A DNA stretch of 64,000 bases from Pollenia angustigena (taxonomy: Eukaryota; Arthropoda; Insecta; Diptera; Polleniidae), in contig OV884056.1 in the NCBI GenBank assembly GCA_930367215.1, forward strand, positions 125,114,053 to 125,178,052, read 5' to 3'. Numbering within the stretch: position 1 is the stretch's first letter; each line of letters opens with the position of its first letter. The notes under the pieces were generated by a model. That model was not told the DNA's origin. It saw only the letters and a program-made list of their open reading frames with translations, and did not search any database. Below, piece by piece: positions 33,255 through 44,082 of the stretch. The position numbers and the translations under genes were made by a program.

Positions 33255-33872
33255 AAGTTTTATATTATTGTAAAAATGACAAGTATTAAGAAAAAAGTTT
33301 GACATCCCATACGACTTCATCGTTTTTTGAACAATTTCAAAACAATAATACTTTTCATTGGATCAGGGTTGCATTTTTTTTCATGTGTGAGTGTATATAC
33401 TTTGTGAGATGGTGTGAACACAAACTGTCATGTTACATTAGATTTTTTGACAGTCGCAACAAAACTCATTAGATTTCCATCTCACAAAGTATTATGGAAT
33501 ACGTAAGACTTGTGAGATAGTGTAATCTAGGCTTAATGAACATCAACTTTTATTTTAACGAAATTTATATTTTGATAATTTTGCTCTAAGTGCTATTTTA
33601 AGCACAAAAATCATCTAAAATAATGCTAAATTCACGTATTTTATTAAAAAATCAGCAGTGGGGTAGGATTTGGTAAAAATTATTGCATTGATGATCATTG
33701 AAATACATATTTTTAAATATAAAAATGAAATTAAACATCAAGTCTTATATTCCGTTTAAAAAAAAATTCATTTGAAAAATTTTTGGTTGGAGGACTGTTT
33801 CTGGGATTTGCCCATATATAAGTTTGTCATTCCGTTTGTAATTTCTGCAATATTGATCTAAGACCCTATAAA

Positions 33873-33926
<54 letters not shown>

Positions 33927-34868
33927 TGGGTCCTTATGAGGAGAGAACTTGATTTAACCATGTCTGTCCGTCCGTCCGTCTTACGTTTGATATGTGTTTT
34001 CCGGAGACTCCAGCCATGATAGCGGCTAGGTTGTTTTACATTTATGTCACGTATAGTCCACCATTTCGTGCTATTAAAATTCAGCAAGATCGGTCCTCAA
34101 ATGGCTGAGATATGATAAAAAAACCACGACTGCCTCTAATTTTTTCCAAAAACCCCTTGTTGTTGTTGTATTTTTATTGCTTTTTTCCGTATATCTGGAG
34201 TTTCCAAATTAGGTACACACATTTAGGTTGTCAATACACACCACCCTACAAAATGTGGGCGGGATTGGAGAAGTGGGCGTGGTACCTCCCGTACAAAAAA
34301 ATTTAAAATTGTATAAAAACCTGAATTTTAGGGCTGTCATATGTCCTATGGATATGACTTACATACCAGAATATTTAGTGGAACATATTTTATAAAAAAC
34401 TCGGGAAAATCGGTTCAGATACAAAAAAATTATGATAAAAATTAAATTTTTTTTTTAAAAACCCACTTTCGGGAACCATAGGTCTCCTCGAGTCCAAGCT
34501 TTATAGCTCAAGTAAATGGTAAATTTCTTCTTAAGCAAGTCGGTATATAAATCTGTCAAATCGGTTAAAAAATGGCTGAGTTATAATCAAAATACTGAAA
34601 TCCCAAAAATTACTCTTTTTATACCCTTCACCTCAGGTGGAAAAGGGTATATATAAGTTTGTCATTCCGTTTGTAATTTCTACAATATTTATCTAAGACC
34701 CTATAAAGGTTATATATTCGGGGTCCTTATGAGGAGAGAACTTGATTTAACCATATGATGTCCCTCTAGTCTAGTTGCTCTAGTTGCTCTGTATTCTGCT
34801 CACACAATGGTGAAGGGTATAATAGATTCGGCACAGCCGAATATAGCAATCTTACTTGTTTTTTATTT
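33255..34868. repeat. Dispersed fly repeats and (AT)n microsatellite
   Basis: No gene seen. 33817-33964 and about 34653-34755 are direct copies of one block (ATATAAGTTTGTCATTCCGT, ATCTAAGACCCTATAAAG, GGTCCTTATGAGGAGAGAAC). An (AT)n tract occupies about 33877-33932, followed by GTCTGTCCGTCCGTCCGTC. The end AGATTCGGCACAGCCGAATA with GCAATCTTACTTG looks like a dispersed repeat terminus seen in flies. A small inverted repeat (TACTTTGTGAGATGG and complement) lies at about 33398-33495. Confidence 0.5.
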
Positions 34869-35093
34869 GTTTATATATTTTATTTTATTTTTATATTTTT
34901 TTTTGCAATTTCACTTCTGACACCAATTGTTACGTTTTTCATTTAATAAAAGCGTTTGAGTTCTTTTAATTGAAAATCCGAATAAAAACACACACTTATT
35001 CAACTCAACAAACTTTTTTTGAAACTAATTATTTTGTTCACAATTTCTAGTTACGAACAGAACCGTTTCTCAAAAACAAACTAAACTAATTAT
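34869..35093 (-). other. Possible minus-strand LTR end with primer-binding-like leader
   Basis: Read on the minus strand, GTAACA then ATTGGTGTCAGAAGTG (about 34916-34936) resembles the end of an LTR followed by a leader as in Ty3/gypsy-type retroelements. About 150 bp upstream could be a solo LTR fragment. No coding sequence or second LTR is present. Weakly supported. Confidence 0.2.
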
Positions 35094-35095
35094 AT

Positions 35096-36439
35096 ATGAG
35101 TCATACTAATAATGAAATTGTAGAAGAACTTTTTAGGCAGAAAATTATATCCATATCCGAAAGACATAAACTTAAAACAAAAATTTGTTCTTCTCCTAAA
35201 CTTTATGGTTTACCAAAAATTCACAAGGTCGATTTTCCTGTGGGACCAATATGTTCTTGTATAAACTCACCCTCTTATGAATTGTGTAGATATTTGACGA
35301 ATATTTTAAAAAGAATTACTGAACATTCTATATATAATAGGTCTGTCTGCGTACACATATTTTGCGCAAAATCTTGCAAAATGTTGTCTGCGTACTCCAA
35401 ATCTCTTGCAGCGAGAGAGCCAAAAAGAGAATTTTTTGACAGTTGGAAGTTAGAGAACTTGCAAAATGTCACTGGAGAAATTTCCGCTTGCAAGATTTTG
35501 CAAATAGTTTGAACAGCTGTTTGAATCAAATAGTTTTTGTGAAATGAATATAAAAATTAAAATTTAACAATGGCAGAGGTAAGTAGTTAGAATTGTGTTG
35601 ATTTTTAACGTTTATAATAAATTATAATAAACAAAACATTTTACTTCATGCTAGAAAAATCCAAATATACAGTGCGACCGTGGCGTAAGTGGAGTGGAGA
35701 TGGCAGAACCGATAGAACCAGCAGAACTTTGTGGGACAAACTTTGCAAATTATTTTTCTCCATTGTCAAGCTGTTGGAGGGCAATGTATTGGGTATTTCA
35801 TTCTTTTTTTCCATTGTAAGCCGGCACTATGTTGGGCAATGTAAGCAAAAGAATTTTATAAAAAACCCAACAAATAAAACTAAAAACTAAGAAGAAATTG
35901 AATTTACCAAACTATTAACAGTGTAATAAACAAGTTTTTTAATTTACAACAGTTTTTAAGCTTCACTTTAATTAATAATTTTTGAATTTACCCCGAGAAT
36001 TCTATTTTGCGTAAACATTTGCTAAAATTCTTTTGCTTTGTTATTTCAATTGTTTACACACCGATCAGCTGTTTTCTTGCAAAATTTCACTGGATACTGT
36101 CTGCGTTCTTTTTGAGATTTTTTCAGCCGATAGAGTAATATTGGTCTTACTCTCCCAAAAAAATTTACGGAGTATTTGCTACAGGAAAAGTACCCAGACA
36201 GACCTAATGTTAAAGATTCAGTGCAATTCAAACAGAAGTTAAGTAATCATTGTATACAAAACAATGAAAAATTAATTTCATTAGATGTGGTATCGCTATT
36301 TCCTAGTGTATCAGTCGATTTGGCACTTGAAATAATAGAGGAAAAATGGAGCATAGTAGAGGAATATACGAAAATTGACAAGGGACTGTTTTTAAGAATT
36401 TTAAAATTTTGTATAGAGGACAACAGATATTTTGGTTGT

Positions 36440-36442
<3 letters not shown>
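35096..36442 (+). pseudogene. Penelope-like element, N-terminal half of the reverse transcriptase, split by a MITE
   Basis: The first exon-like piece (35096-35338) contains ELFRQKIISISERHKLK and the family motif PKLYGLPKIHK followed by NSPSYELCRYL, early reverse transcriptase blocks of Penelope-like elements. A MITE (35339-36205) interrupts it. The frame resumes exactly after one AAT copy with NVKDSVQFKQKLSNH, the catalytic-A block LISLDVVSLFPSVSVDLAL, and DNRYFGC, stopping at GTTGTAA where Jockey-D copy 3 begins. Upstream N-terminal sequence of the family is missing, so it is 5' truncated near 35094. Its C-terminal half is at 31005-32157. Confidence 0.88.
35336..36208. mobile_element. PIF/Harbinger-like element (867 bp) with AAT duplication
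   Basis: AAT at 35336-35338 and 36206-36208 flanks ends AGGTCTGTCTGCGTAC and GTACCCAGACAGACCT (inverted repeats with one mismatch). Excising it with one AAT restores the Penelope reading frame. It contains ATGGCAGAG followed by a GTAAGT donor (35570-35585) and a later open stretch KYTVRPWRKWSGDGRTDR, which could be the start of a lost accessory gene. No transposase is present. Confidence 0.75.
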
Positions 36443-36476
<34 letters not shown>

Positions 36477-36647
36477 TTTTTTTATTATTGAATCTTTCTT
36501 ATCGAAATTTACAATATGTATTCAAATCTTAATTCTTCTTGTTGTTTATTAGTTGTTACCAGTGTAACCACTAACTGCTGTATTCAAATTTTTAGACTGT
36601 CTTCTAGTTAGGCTCAAAGTATCGGTTCTTTTTAGCTTCTGGTGACC

Positions 36648-39230
36648 TTAGAACTGAAGCAAACCCCGAGCGAGGTAGTTAGGGTGGACCATTAGTTTAT
36701 CGATGTAGCTTATTGAATATTTTTTAATTTCCTCCTGGATAGTGGGGACGTTGAGATCTCTGTGGATAATATCATTACGTATGTACCATGGGGCGCAGAC
36801 AATTTGTCGTAATATTCTAGACTGTCTTCTTTGAAGCTTTTGTATGTTAGATGCGCATGCAGTACCCCATAATTGGATGCCATATGTCCATATTGGTTTT
36901 ATGATGGACTTGTATAGAAGAATTTTGTTGTCTAAAGACAAGTTTGAGTTTCCACCGAGAAGCCAATGTAGTTGAGCTGCTTTAAGTTTCATAGCCGTTA
37001 TTTTCGCTTCGATATGACGAGACCAGGTCAAGCGTCTATCTATATGAATTCTCAAGTACTTTACATGGTTTTCTACCGGAACAGTGATGTTATTTATTTT
37101 TACTGCTGGGCACGTTTGTCTTCTGAGCGTGAAAGTTAAGTGAGCACATTTAGCCGGGTTAACCTTTATTCTCCATTTTTCTAGCCATGCCTCTAGTTCA
37201 TTGATGTGGGACTGCAGATTTTGCGATGCGACTTTTGGGTCATGGTTAACGCTAATAAATGCTGTGTCGTCTGCAAATGTAGAGGTGTGCGTGCTCAGGT
37301 TTGTTGGCATATCCGCTGTGTATATTATATATAGAAGCGGTCCTAATATGCTGCTTGGGGAACTCCAGCAGTAATTTTCTTGAGGGGGGAGTGTTTATCT
37401 TGCGACCTTACTATGAATGTTCTGCCTGTTAGATAGCTCTCCAGAATCTTGTGAGTGTTTTGAGGAAGCATTCGTGTTATTTTAATGAGTAGCCCATCAT
37501 GCCAAACTTTGTCAAATGCTTGGGAAATGTCTATAAACAGGGCTGAGCAGTATTGCTTTTTCTCAAACGCCGATCTAATAAGGGTGACAATTCTATGCAC
37601 TTGTTCTATTGTACCATGTTTCGCTCTGAATCCGAAATGCTGATGCGGGATAATGTCGTGTTCATTTAGATGAGGAGTTATACTAAAACGAATATTTTTT
37701 CGAAAAGCTTCGATAGGATTGATAATAAGCTTATCGGTCTGTACGACGCAGCCTGGCTAGCATCTTTTCCTGGCTTGGGAATCATAACAATTATAGACCT
37801 CTTCCATGAGGATGGGAAGTATCCGACTCTTAATATAGCGTTAAAAATGAGTGGCAAGATTCTGGAAGCAGACGATGGTAAGTTTCTTATCATTGACCCT
37901 GTGATACGGTCAAGTCCGGGAGATTTTCTAATATTCACTTTTTCTATTGCAGATTTTACTTGAGTAATGTTAAATTTTAATGGATGGTTTACCTTATCAG
38001 GAATGATTGGACGACAGGAACAAGTATGTGTATCATGTGGCGTGAAAACTTTCTCAAGTTGGCCCGCGAAAGCGTTTAATTTTTCATCTGTGTTTTTGGC
38101 CCAAGTGCGGTTTTCCAGTCTTAATGGAGATTCTTGGGTTAAAGGGCATTTCATATGCCGTACAGCCTTCCATAAGCTATAATTGGTGTTTTTTGTGGCG
38201 TCTAGGCTGTTTCGATAGCCTTCTATTGCGGACTCGTGGTTCTGTCTCAATTTGTTGCGAAGTGTGGTCAGGCATAATTGTAGTTGGGCCTTAGTGGTTG
38301 GGGAACGACTGTTTTGCCATTGTCTTCTTAACTTCCTTTTTTCTCTGATAAGGGCCTCTATATCCGTCGATGTATTGTAAGGAGCACGTTTAATTGTCCG
38401 CTTGATTGGGGTTGCATTTCTTGCTGCAGTATCCAAGACTTCTGTAAATCGGTCGACAGCTATTTGGATGTCAGATGAATTTTTTAGGGGAATGCACTGT
38501 GATAGGTGAGAGCTCACATACATTTTATACTTTAACCAATTTGTGTTTCTGTTTGGATAGGAAATAAAGCTTGCAGCTGCAGCGTCAGAGTTACCTTTTA
38601 AAATGAGGATTGAAGGTGAATGATCAGACGAAAGATCATAGGAGGAACTAACTAGTACCTGATCGCGCTTGATGTTTTTAATTACAGCAAAGTCAATAAG
38701 GTCTGGTAGCTTATTGAAGTCGGTTGGCCAATAGGAAGGCTTACCACTCGATACCACATCAAAATTATTTGCAGTTACGGTATTGTATAGCTGATTACCT
38801 CTAGGACTAATAAGTCTGGAGCCCCAATATGTATGTTTAGCGTTGTAGTCGCCAGCAGCAATGAATTTCTGGCCCAATGTGGAGAAGAAGTTGAGAAATT
38901 TATCGGGGGACAATAAACGGATGTTAACGTTAGATTGAAATCAGTAAGATTTATAGATGTGGCCTGGATACAATCTTCTTCGTACTCTGGCAATGGCAAG
39001 TGTCTGATGTGTTTGTGCACAATTATGGCTGTGCCACCACAGGCACGTCCGCTGGGATGTTTTGTGTCATACGTAAGGTATCCATTTACCCTAAAGCAGT
39101 TTTTATGAGTAAAGTGTGTTTCAGAGACAAGAAGTACGTCGATTTCATGCCTATGAAGAAAGTTTGCAACTTCGTGTTTATGTTGGGATAACCCGTTTGC
39201 ATTCCAGAAACATCTTTTTAACTGGTTCAT
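36648..39230 (-). pseudogene. Jockey-D copy 3 ORF2 pseudogene
   Basis: Aligns with the intact endonuclease-reverse transcriptase at 46675-49335. Lesions seen: a TAA near 36645 replacing a Glu codon (after ARGLLQF), a one-base deletion in the GVPQGSI motif (TGCTTGG for TGCCTTGG near 37355), the one-base deletion near 37687 shared with copy 2, and a 19-base deletion near 38909 in the endonuclease. Endonuclease motifs FWNANG, SETHFTH and AGDYNAKHTYWGS and the reverse transcriptase FADD remain readable. Not functional. Confidence 0.9.
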
Positions 39231-40761
39231 TTTTTGTTGAGTAGAACTTGCAGGAGCATGTTCTGGTTTCGCATCATTTCCTGAAACATGTTCTGCATAG
39301 TGGCCATGAAGTTATTCATAGTTTGAATTAAATTTTCAATTGAGGTAGGCATTTGTAGACCTTCCCTAGGAACATTAGCGTACGAAGGTTGCTTTGCGTT
39401 GGAAGTACTCGGGGGATTTTTCGCATTAGGGTTTCCTTTTAGGACTTGGGCATATGATTGGTTTTGTTTGTTTGTTTGTGTAGTACTAGCAATTGAGCCA
39501 GCGGCTTGGCTGGGCGCATGTGACGGACCATATTGGGAGTGAGTATATTTTTGGACTAAAGCAGGTTTTAATAAATGCAAGAAGACTTTACAACCCCTAT
39601 AGTTTGCCGTGTGATTTTCGCCACAGTTGCTGTATTTCTTAACATTCGGGTCAGCTTTAGAACGATTACATTCGGCGGTTTTATGAGCGTCGCCACAAAC
39701 CACACATACGTGAGGCAATTTACAATATGATTTTGTATGCCCATATTCCTGACAGTTTGTGCATTGGAAAGGACCCTTTCGTTTTATTGGCTCCTCAACA
39801 GTTATTCTTCTGTTGAGTAAGTAGCGCAAGTTGTATATGGGATGAACTGAATTTTTGGTTTTGAGAACCGATGAATCGAACGATATCTCAATGCGGTGCA
39901 GTGGTTGAGGAACTTTATTCCTGCTCAACATATTATGCACAGATTTTACCTCATACCCCTCTTGCTCTACGGCAGATTTTATATCCTCTGTAGGAACAGA
40001 ACCATCTATGCCTTTTATGACAATAATCAATCCCTTAGCACTTTTTAATTGGTATGTATAGTAACTTTTATTTTCTGCGTCCAGGTGTCTTGATATAATA
40101 CGAAAGTTCGTTTCTGTACTGGCTTGAATTTTGGTCTCTTGAATTTGCCCGCGTCGTATAGAAACGACGTAGAAATTATTCTTACCTACAAGTTGAGTCA
40201 ACATGTTGACTATGCTATTTGATGTTTGCTCTCGCAGATAGATAGGTGGCGGTTTAACTTCTTTAGTGGCTGTCCCATTAGCTGATTCTGCTTCTTCATC
40301 GTCAGGTATGGATAGTACAGAGAATCTGTTACCATTTGTTGGCAAAGAGACTACGTTAGAGCCTGTTGGTTGGACCTAGGGCTAGCCTTTCTCTTAGTTA
40401 TTGTTATATATCTGTCCATGCCCGTTTGCACTTTAGTAGTTTTTGGCACAGCTCCTGTATTTATTAATGCAAATCGTGATGTTCCAGGTTTTTCGTTATT
40501 ATTCCTCTGGTCAGACGATTTCACACTTTGAACCACATTTACGGTCGGATCAACACACTTGCTCAGGTTGGGCACACTTGAACTCAAATTGCTGTATGGA
40601 AAACCAGTTGCGCTGGCAATTTTTGCACTTAAATAATTTTTGTTTAATTCTGGGTACCGAATGTTTTCATTGCTCACGCTCGGGGAGCTTACCACAATAT
40701 AAGCATTTCTGCTATTTGTGCTGGGCCTACTCTCCTTATTGGGAGTATTTGCGAGGCTCAT
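39227..40761 (-). pseudogene. Jockey-D copy 3 ORF1 (gag-like) pseudogene
   Basis: Matches the intact ORF1 at 49332-50891, with N-terminal MSLANTPNKESRPSTNSRNA and knuckles CTNCQEYGHTKSYC and CVVCGDAHKTAEC. The third knuckle has its first Cys changed to Tyr (KKYSNCGENHTANYRGC). A ~24-base deletion near 40362 (between VSLPTNG and RKASPR) breaks the frame. It overlaps ORF2 by an ATGA. Not functional as a single protein. Confidence 0.9.
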
Positions 40762-40950
40762 TCACAAATATCTTCGGGCACACTAGTTATTGTTCTTTTT
40801 TTTTCACCTATTACAAATATTTTTTTTTTCACCCACGGCAAAATTTTTTTTCACTTCCAATTTTTTTTTTTATTTTTTTTTTTTTTTTTTTTTATTTTTG
40901 TTACTCACTGATACACGTCCGTACTCGTCAAGAGCTGGTTCGCAACTGAC

Positions 40951-41464
40951 AACAAATATGAATTCGGTTGAGGTTTTTCAGAGAAGCATTAAAGAAGAAG
41001 ATTTCTATAGATACGGGCTATCTAAATTACATGCGTGGATAAAATTTTTTTAATGCATACTTCATTTATCATATAGATTGCTACTAAACCCTGATGAAAA
41101 TAGATTCGTCATGAGCGAAAGCTAAAAAAATTCAATCCGATTTTAAAAAAGAAATCGGAATTATAGTAGACAAAGTAAAGACTGGTTACGGTACGACTAA
41201 CGATGGAAACACTGCCAGAAGATTTTTTAATAAAGCTGATGCTAATACAAAATTTTGCTTTCATTTTTAAGACTCTCTCCAGTGAAAAAGAAATTAATAT
41301 ACAAAATTTTGAAAAACTTTTAAACGAAACTTGGTAGTTTTATAAGAAAAATATTCATGGTATTATATGCCAGCAACTGTTCACAAGATACAAGTTCACG
41401 GATCAGAATTTGTGAAGCATTTTAACATACCTATAGGTATGTTATCTGAAGAAGCTCTTGAAGC
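40951..41464 (+). pseudogene. RAG1-like transposase pseudogene, C-terminal half, first part
   Basis: Continues the protein broken at 28901. Joined at AACAAATAT the frame reads GAKPTNMNSVEVFQ and on to YRYGLSKLHAWIKFF. Then GYGTTNDGNTARRFF (about 41190-41240) matches the RAG1 block containing NGNFARKL, and YYMPATVHKIQVHGSEF with LSEEALEA matches the block around the RAG1 catalytic glutamate (SEGNESGN). Stops and frame changes between 41080 and 41365 show it is dead. It is cut again at CTTGAAGC (41457-41464) by hAT-3. Confidence 0.65.
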
Positions 41465-42028
41465 CAGTGATGTTAGTTTTTTTTTCGAATTATCGTCAAA
41501 ATTTAAAAAAAAATCGTCATCGTTTTTTTATTACTGCAATACGTCTCTAGAACAATCTTCCCCCAACAATTAAAGAAACCAGCAGCGCCCTGCATTTCAA
41601 GCAACAGTTACTTAGATTTTATTCATAAATAGCTAACGTTATTATTATCGCTCTCAATATTGTTTTCGCATATAAATATGTATTTCAATATTCTTTTTTT
41701 TCTCAGTTTTGTTATATTTTGTAATAACATATTAATTGTTAAAACCTGTTTTATGTTATTAAATTGTATATTTTTATGTTATTGATAAATACTTTTGATC
41801 ATAACTTCATTAGATTTCTACTCACTAAAACCAATTTTTTGTTGTAGAAGTTCCAAATAAATGAAATAAATAAATAAAAAAAAAATAATCGTCATTAGTT
41901 CTGAAAAAAACCGCCAAAAAATCGTCATATAAAAAATCGTTTTTTTATCAACACGGATTAGGGACTGTATTAAAACATAAAAGTATAAAATTATAAAAAC
42001 AAAAATATATATAGAATTTTTAATACTT

Positions 42029-42770
42029 AAGACGATTTGGTGGGGCTTTGATATTGCTTTCCGGAGATTTTCGTCAAACACTTCCTGTCATCCCTAAATC
42101 TTCTGCTGCGGATGAACTTAACGCGCGCCTGTAATCGTCGTCTTTGTGGAGGCATGTCCAGAAGTTGCAATTGACCACAAACATGCAAACATCATCAGCA
42201 AAGTGTTCCCTGGCATTGCACAAAATTACAAAAATCTCGATTGGATTCGTGAACGGGCAATACTAGCAGCGAACAATAAGGACGTCGATAGCTTAAACTT
42301 AATTATTCAAAGTCAAATCTCAGGACAACTGCATATGTACAAATCTGTTGACTACGTGACCGACGAAAATGAACCGACCAGCTACCCGTCGGAATTTTTG
42401 AACTCGCTTGATGTACCAGGAACTCCGCCGCATAATTTACAGCTGAAGGTGGTATCGATCATAATCATGTTGCGGAATCTCAATCCTCCAAAAATGTGCA
42501 ACGGTACGCGGTTGTCCGTCAAAAAGCTAACGCACAATGTGATTCAGGCGACAATCATCAAGTGCAAATTCAAAGGAGAGGAAGTCCTTATCCCACGAAT
42601 TCCCAATATTCCAACTGACCTTCCAATACAATTCAAGCGGATTCAGTTCCCCGTTGGATTGGCATTTGTAATGACAATCAATAAATCGCAAAGGCAATCA
42701 CTAGAAGTCTGTAGGATTAATCTCGAATTTCCCTGTTTTCCGCACGGTCAGCTGTACGTTGCGTTTTGGG
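42029..42770 (+). pseudogene. Helitron helicase (Pif1-like) C-terminal fragment
   Basis: Helitrons encode a Rep nuclease fused to a Pif1-family helicase. The first piece reads FGGALILLSGDFRQTLPVIP, a helicase motif II/III region. A stop and frame change near 42132 follow. The open part (42146 onward) has WIRERAILAANNKDVDSLN, YPSEFLNSLDVPGTPPHN, NPPKMCNGTRL, EVLIPRIPNIPTDLP and FPVGLAFVMTINKSQRQSLE, then GQLYVAF. In active helicases the last motif reads TINKAQGQSL and LYVA.SR, so it has decayed. Neither Helitron end was identified; it may be a captured fragment. Confidence 0.8.
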
Positions 42771-42902
42771 AAATCGTCTTCGTTATTTGTTTTTGCGCCA
42801 GAAAACAAATCGAAAAACATTGTTCATCAAATCGCTCTCTACTGATTCCATTCAAATAAATCACAATGAAAAAATTTAAATATTTGTGTTGTATTATTAC
42901 TC

Positions 42903-43609
42903 TTAAGCTGGGATCACACGATTGCCGCAATGCACCAGTTTTCACACTTTTTAATACACCAATCGTGTGACTGCACAACCTATTAGCTCATGTACCAATC
43001 GAGGACAATATTGTGCTTACTTTTACCAATCAAATGCAACTCTGGTGCGGCAATCGTGTGACTGTTTGCTATGCAACCGCGCGTCAATAAAAATAACAAA
43101 AATGCACCAATATTAATTGCCTTCTTGTGCGGCAATCAAACAACACAATACGCGCAAATATTTGCCTTTTTTTTAAATAAATTTTACGTTTTTGTGTTTC
43201 CTTTAGCAAACGTTAACATTCGAAATTGTTGAACTAATTTTTGGAATTTCATACATTTTTCTTAAAATATTTCAAATAAAACTATTTAACAAAAAATTTT
43301 AGAGTACCTTTGAAGAAATTTTTCATTTTTAATGAACATACCAACTAGAACTTCCAAGCAAATAAAAAAGCTACCACAACAGCTGTTTTCGCAGTTGTCA
43401 AGTAATAACAATCGTGTGACTGTGCTGCGGCAATTATTGTACACATTTCACTTTGTACCAACTAGCGGCAATTAAATTTGTATAAAACAGGGCAATTGTA
43501 TGATTTCAGAATATTTGATTGGTGCAATTTCTTTATTGTACGTCAATAAAGCACAATCAAAATTGTGTCATATTGGTGCATTTGGGGCAATCGTGTGATC
43601 CCAGCTTTA
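42903..43609. mobile_element. MITE with AGCTGGGATCACACG termini and TTA duplication
   Basis: TTA at 42903-42905 and 43607-43609 flanks ends AGCTGGGATCACACGATTGC and its reverse complement (arms continue to AATGCACCA). The motif CAATCGTGTGACTG is repeated internally at least three times. TTAA can also be read as the target, so the superfamily is uncertain (Harbinger- or piggyBac-type). No ORF. Confidence 0.75.
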
Positions 43610-44060
43610 AGTTTGTCTGAAGGCTTAAAATTGGGATGAGGCGAAGTTCGTCGGGTCCGCTCAAGGCGAATTGACTTTCAGGTGGCGTTGAAAGCACAGA
43701 TGTGCTACTTTTTTTTTTTTTAAATTAGAGAGAGGAATGTCAAAAGTTACTTGTGTTTTTGACTTATCGGCCAACGAAAGCAGCAACAAAATACATTGTT
43801 GTGTTTTTGATGTTGTTAATTGTTGTAGTATCGACACCACCGCTTACATGAATTCGCCTTGGGCCCGCTAGTATAAATATATATTCGCCTCTATACAAAT
43901 ATACAAACCAGATTAAAGTGTTATAAAATTGATGCCAGATTAAAGTTTAAAATAAATTTATTGACGGGATTAAATCGTCAAAACCTAAGTGACTCTACAT
44001 TAAAAATCGTCAATCGTCATTTTGGTAAATTCATCGAAAAAAATCGTCAAAATGACTTAA
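43610..44060. other. Right part of hAT-3 with a small inverted repeat
   Basis: No gene seen. CCGCTCAAGGCGAATT (43658-43673) and AATTCGCCTTGGGCCCGC (about 43852-43869) form an inverted pair, perhaps another short MITE. Subterminal AAATCGTCA repeats follow to the end of hAT-3. Confidence 0.4.
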
Positions 44061-44082
44061 AATCGTGATCCCTGCTTCAAGC

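Larger units (their letters stand above)
36435..40959 (-). mobile_element. Jockey-D copy 3: nearly full-length, reciprocal half of a recombined pair
   Basis: A minus-strand Jockey-D runs from its poly-A tail (poly-T from about 36442) to its 5' end at about 40947-40950. The tail joins the Penelope N-terminal half at GTTGTAA. The 5' end joins the RAG1-like ORF at AACAAATAT (40951-40959). The partners of these duplications are on copy 2. The 5' end carries TCAGTTGC (initiator, +1 at 40947) and GGACG about 27 bases in. Both ORFs are broken. Confidence 0.88.
41457..44082. mobile_element. hAT-3: hAT-like element with near-perfect 8-bp TSD
   Basis: CTTGAAGC (41457-41464) and CTTCAAGC (44075-44082) match at 7 of 8 bases. 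The element (41465-44074) starts CAGTGATGTTAG and ends CGTGATCCCTG, giving CAG(T/G)GAT termini. AAATCGTCA motifs recur near both ends. Removing it rejoins the RAG1-like frame (EEALEA-NHRIVRNTR). It contains a Helitron helicase fragment and a MITE. No hAT transposase was seen. Confidence 0.75.

Noticed and set aside
33877..33932. (AT)n tract as a regulatory element or origin.
   Set aside because: A simple microsatellite inside a dispersed repeat; nothing else supports a function.
35096..36442. Reading 31005-36442 as two independent truncated Penelope insertions.
   Set aside because: The halves end at the same codon on either side of GTTGTAA(T), and each is joined to a Jockey-D end. One interrupted element that was permuted fits better, although a tandem array cannot be fully excluded.
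40443..40949. A 168-codon plus-strand ORF with Phe-rich runs.
   Set aside because: It is antisense to the Jockey-D ORF1 N-terminus and then reads through poly-T of the 5' region. No independent gene.
42146..42859. A 237-codon ORF as an intact host helicase gene.
   Set aside because: It lacks helicase motif I and the N-terminal half, has a decayed final motif and lies inside hAT-3. It is a Helitron fragment.
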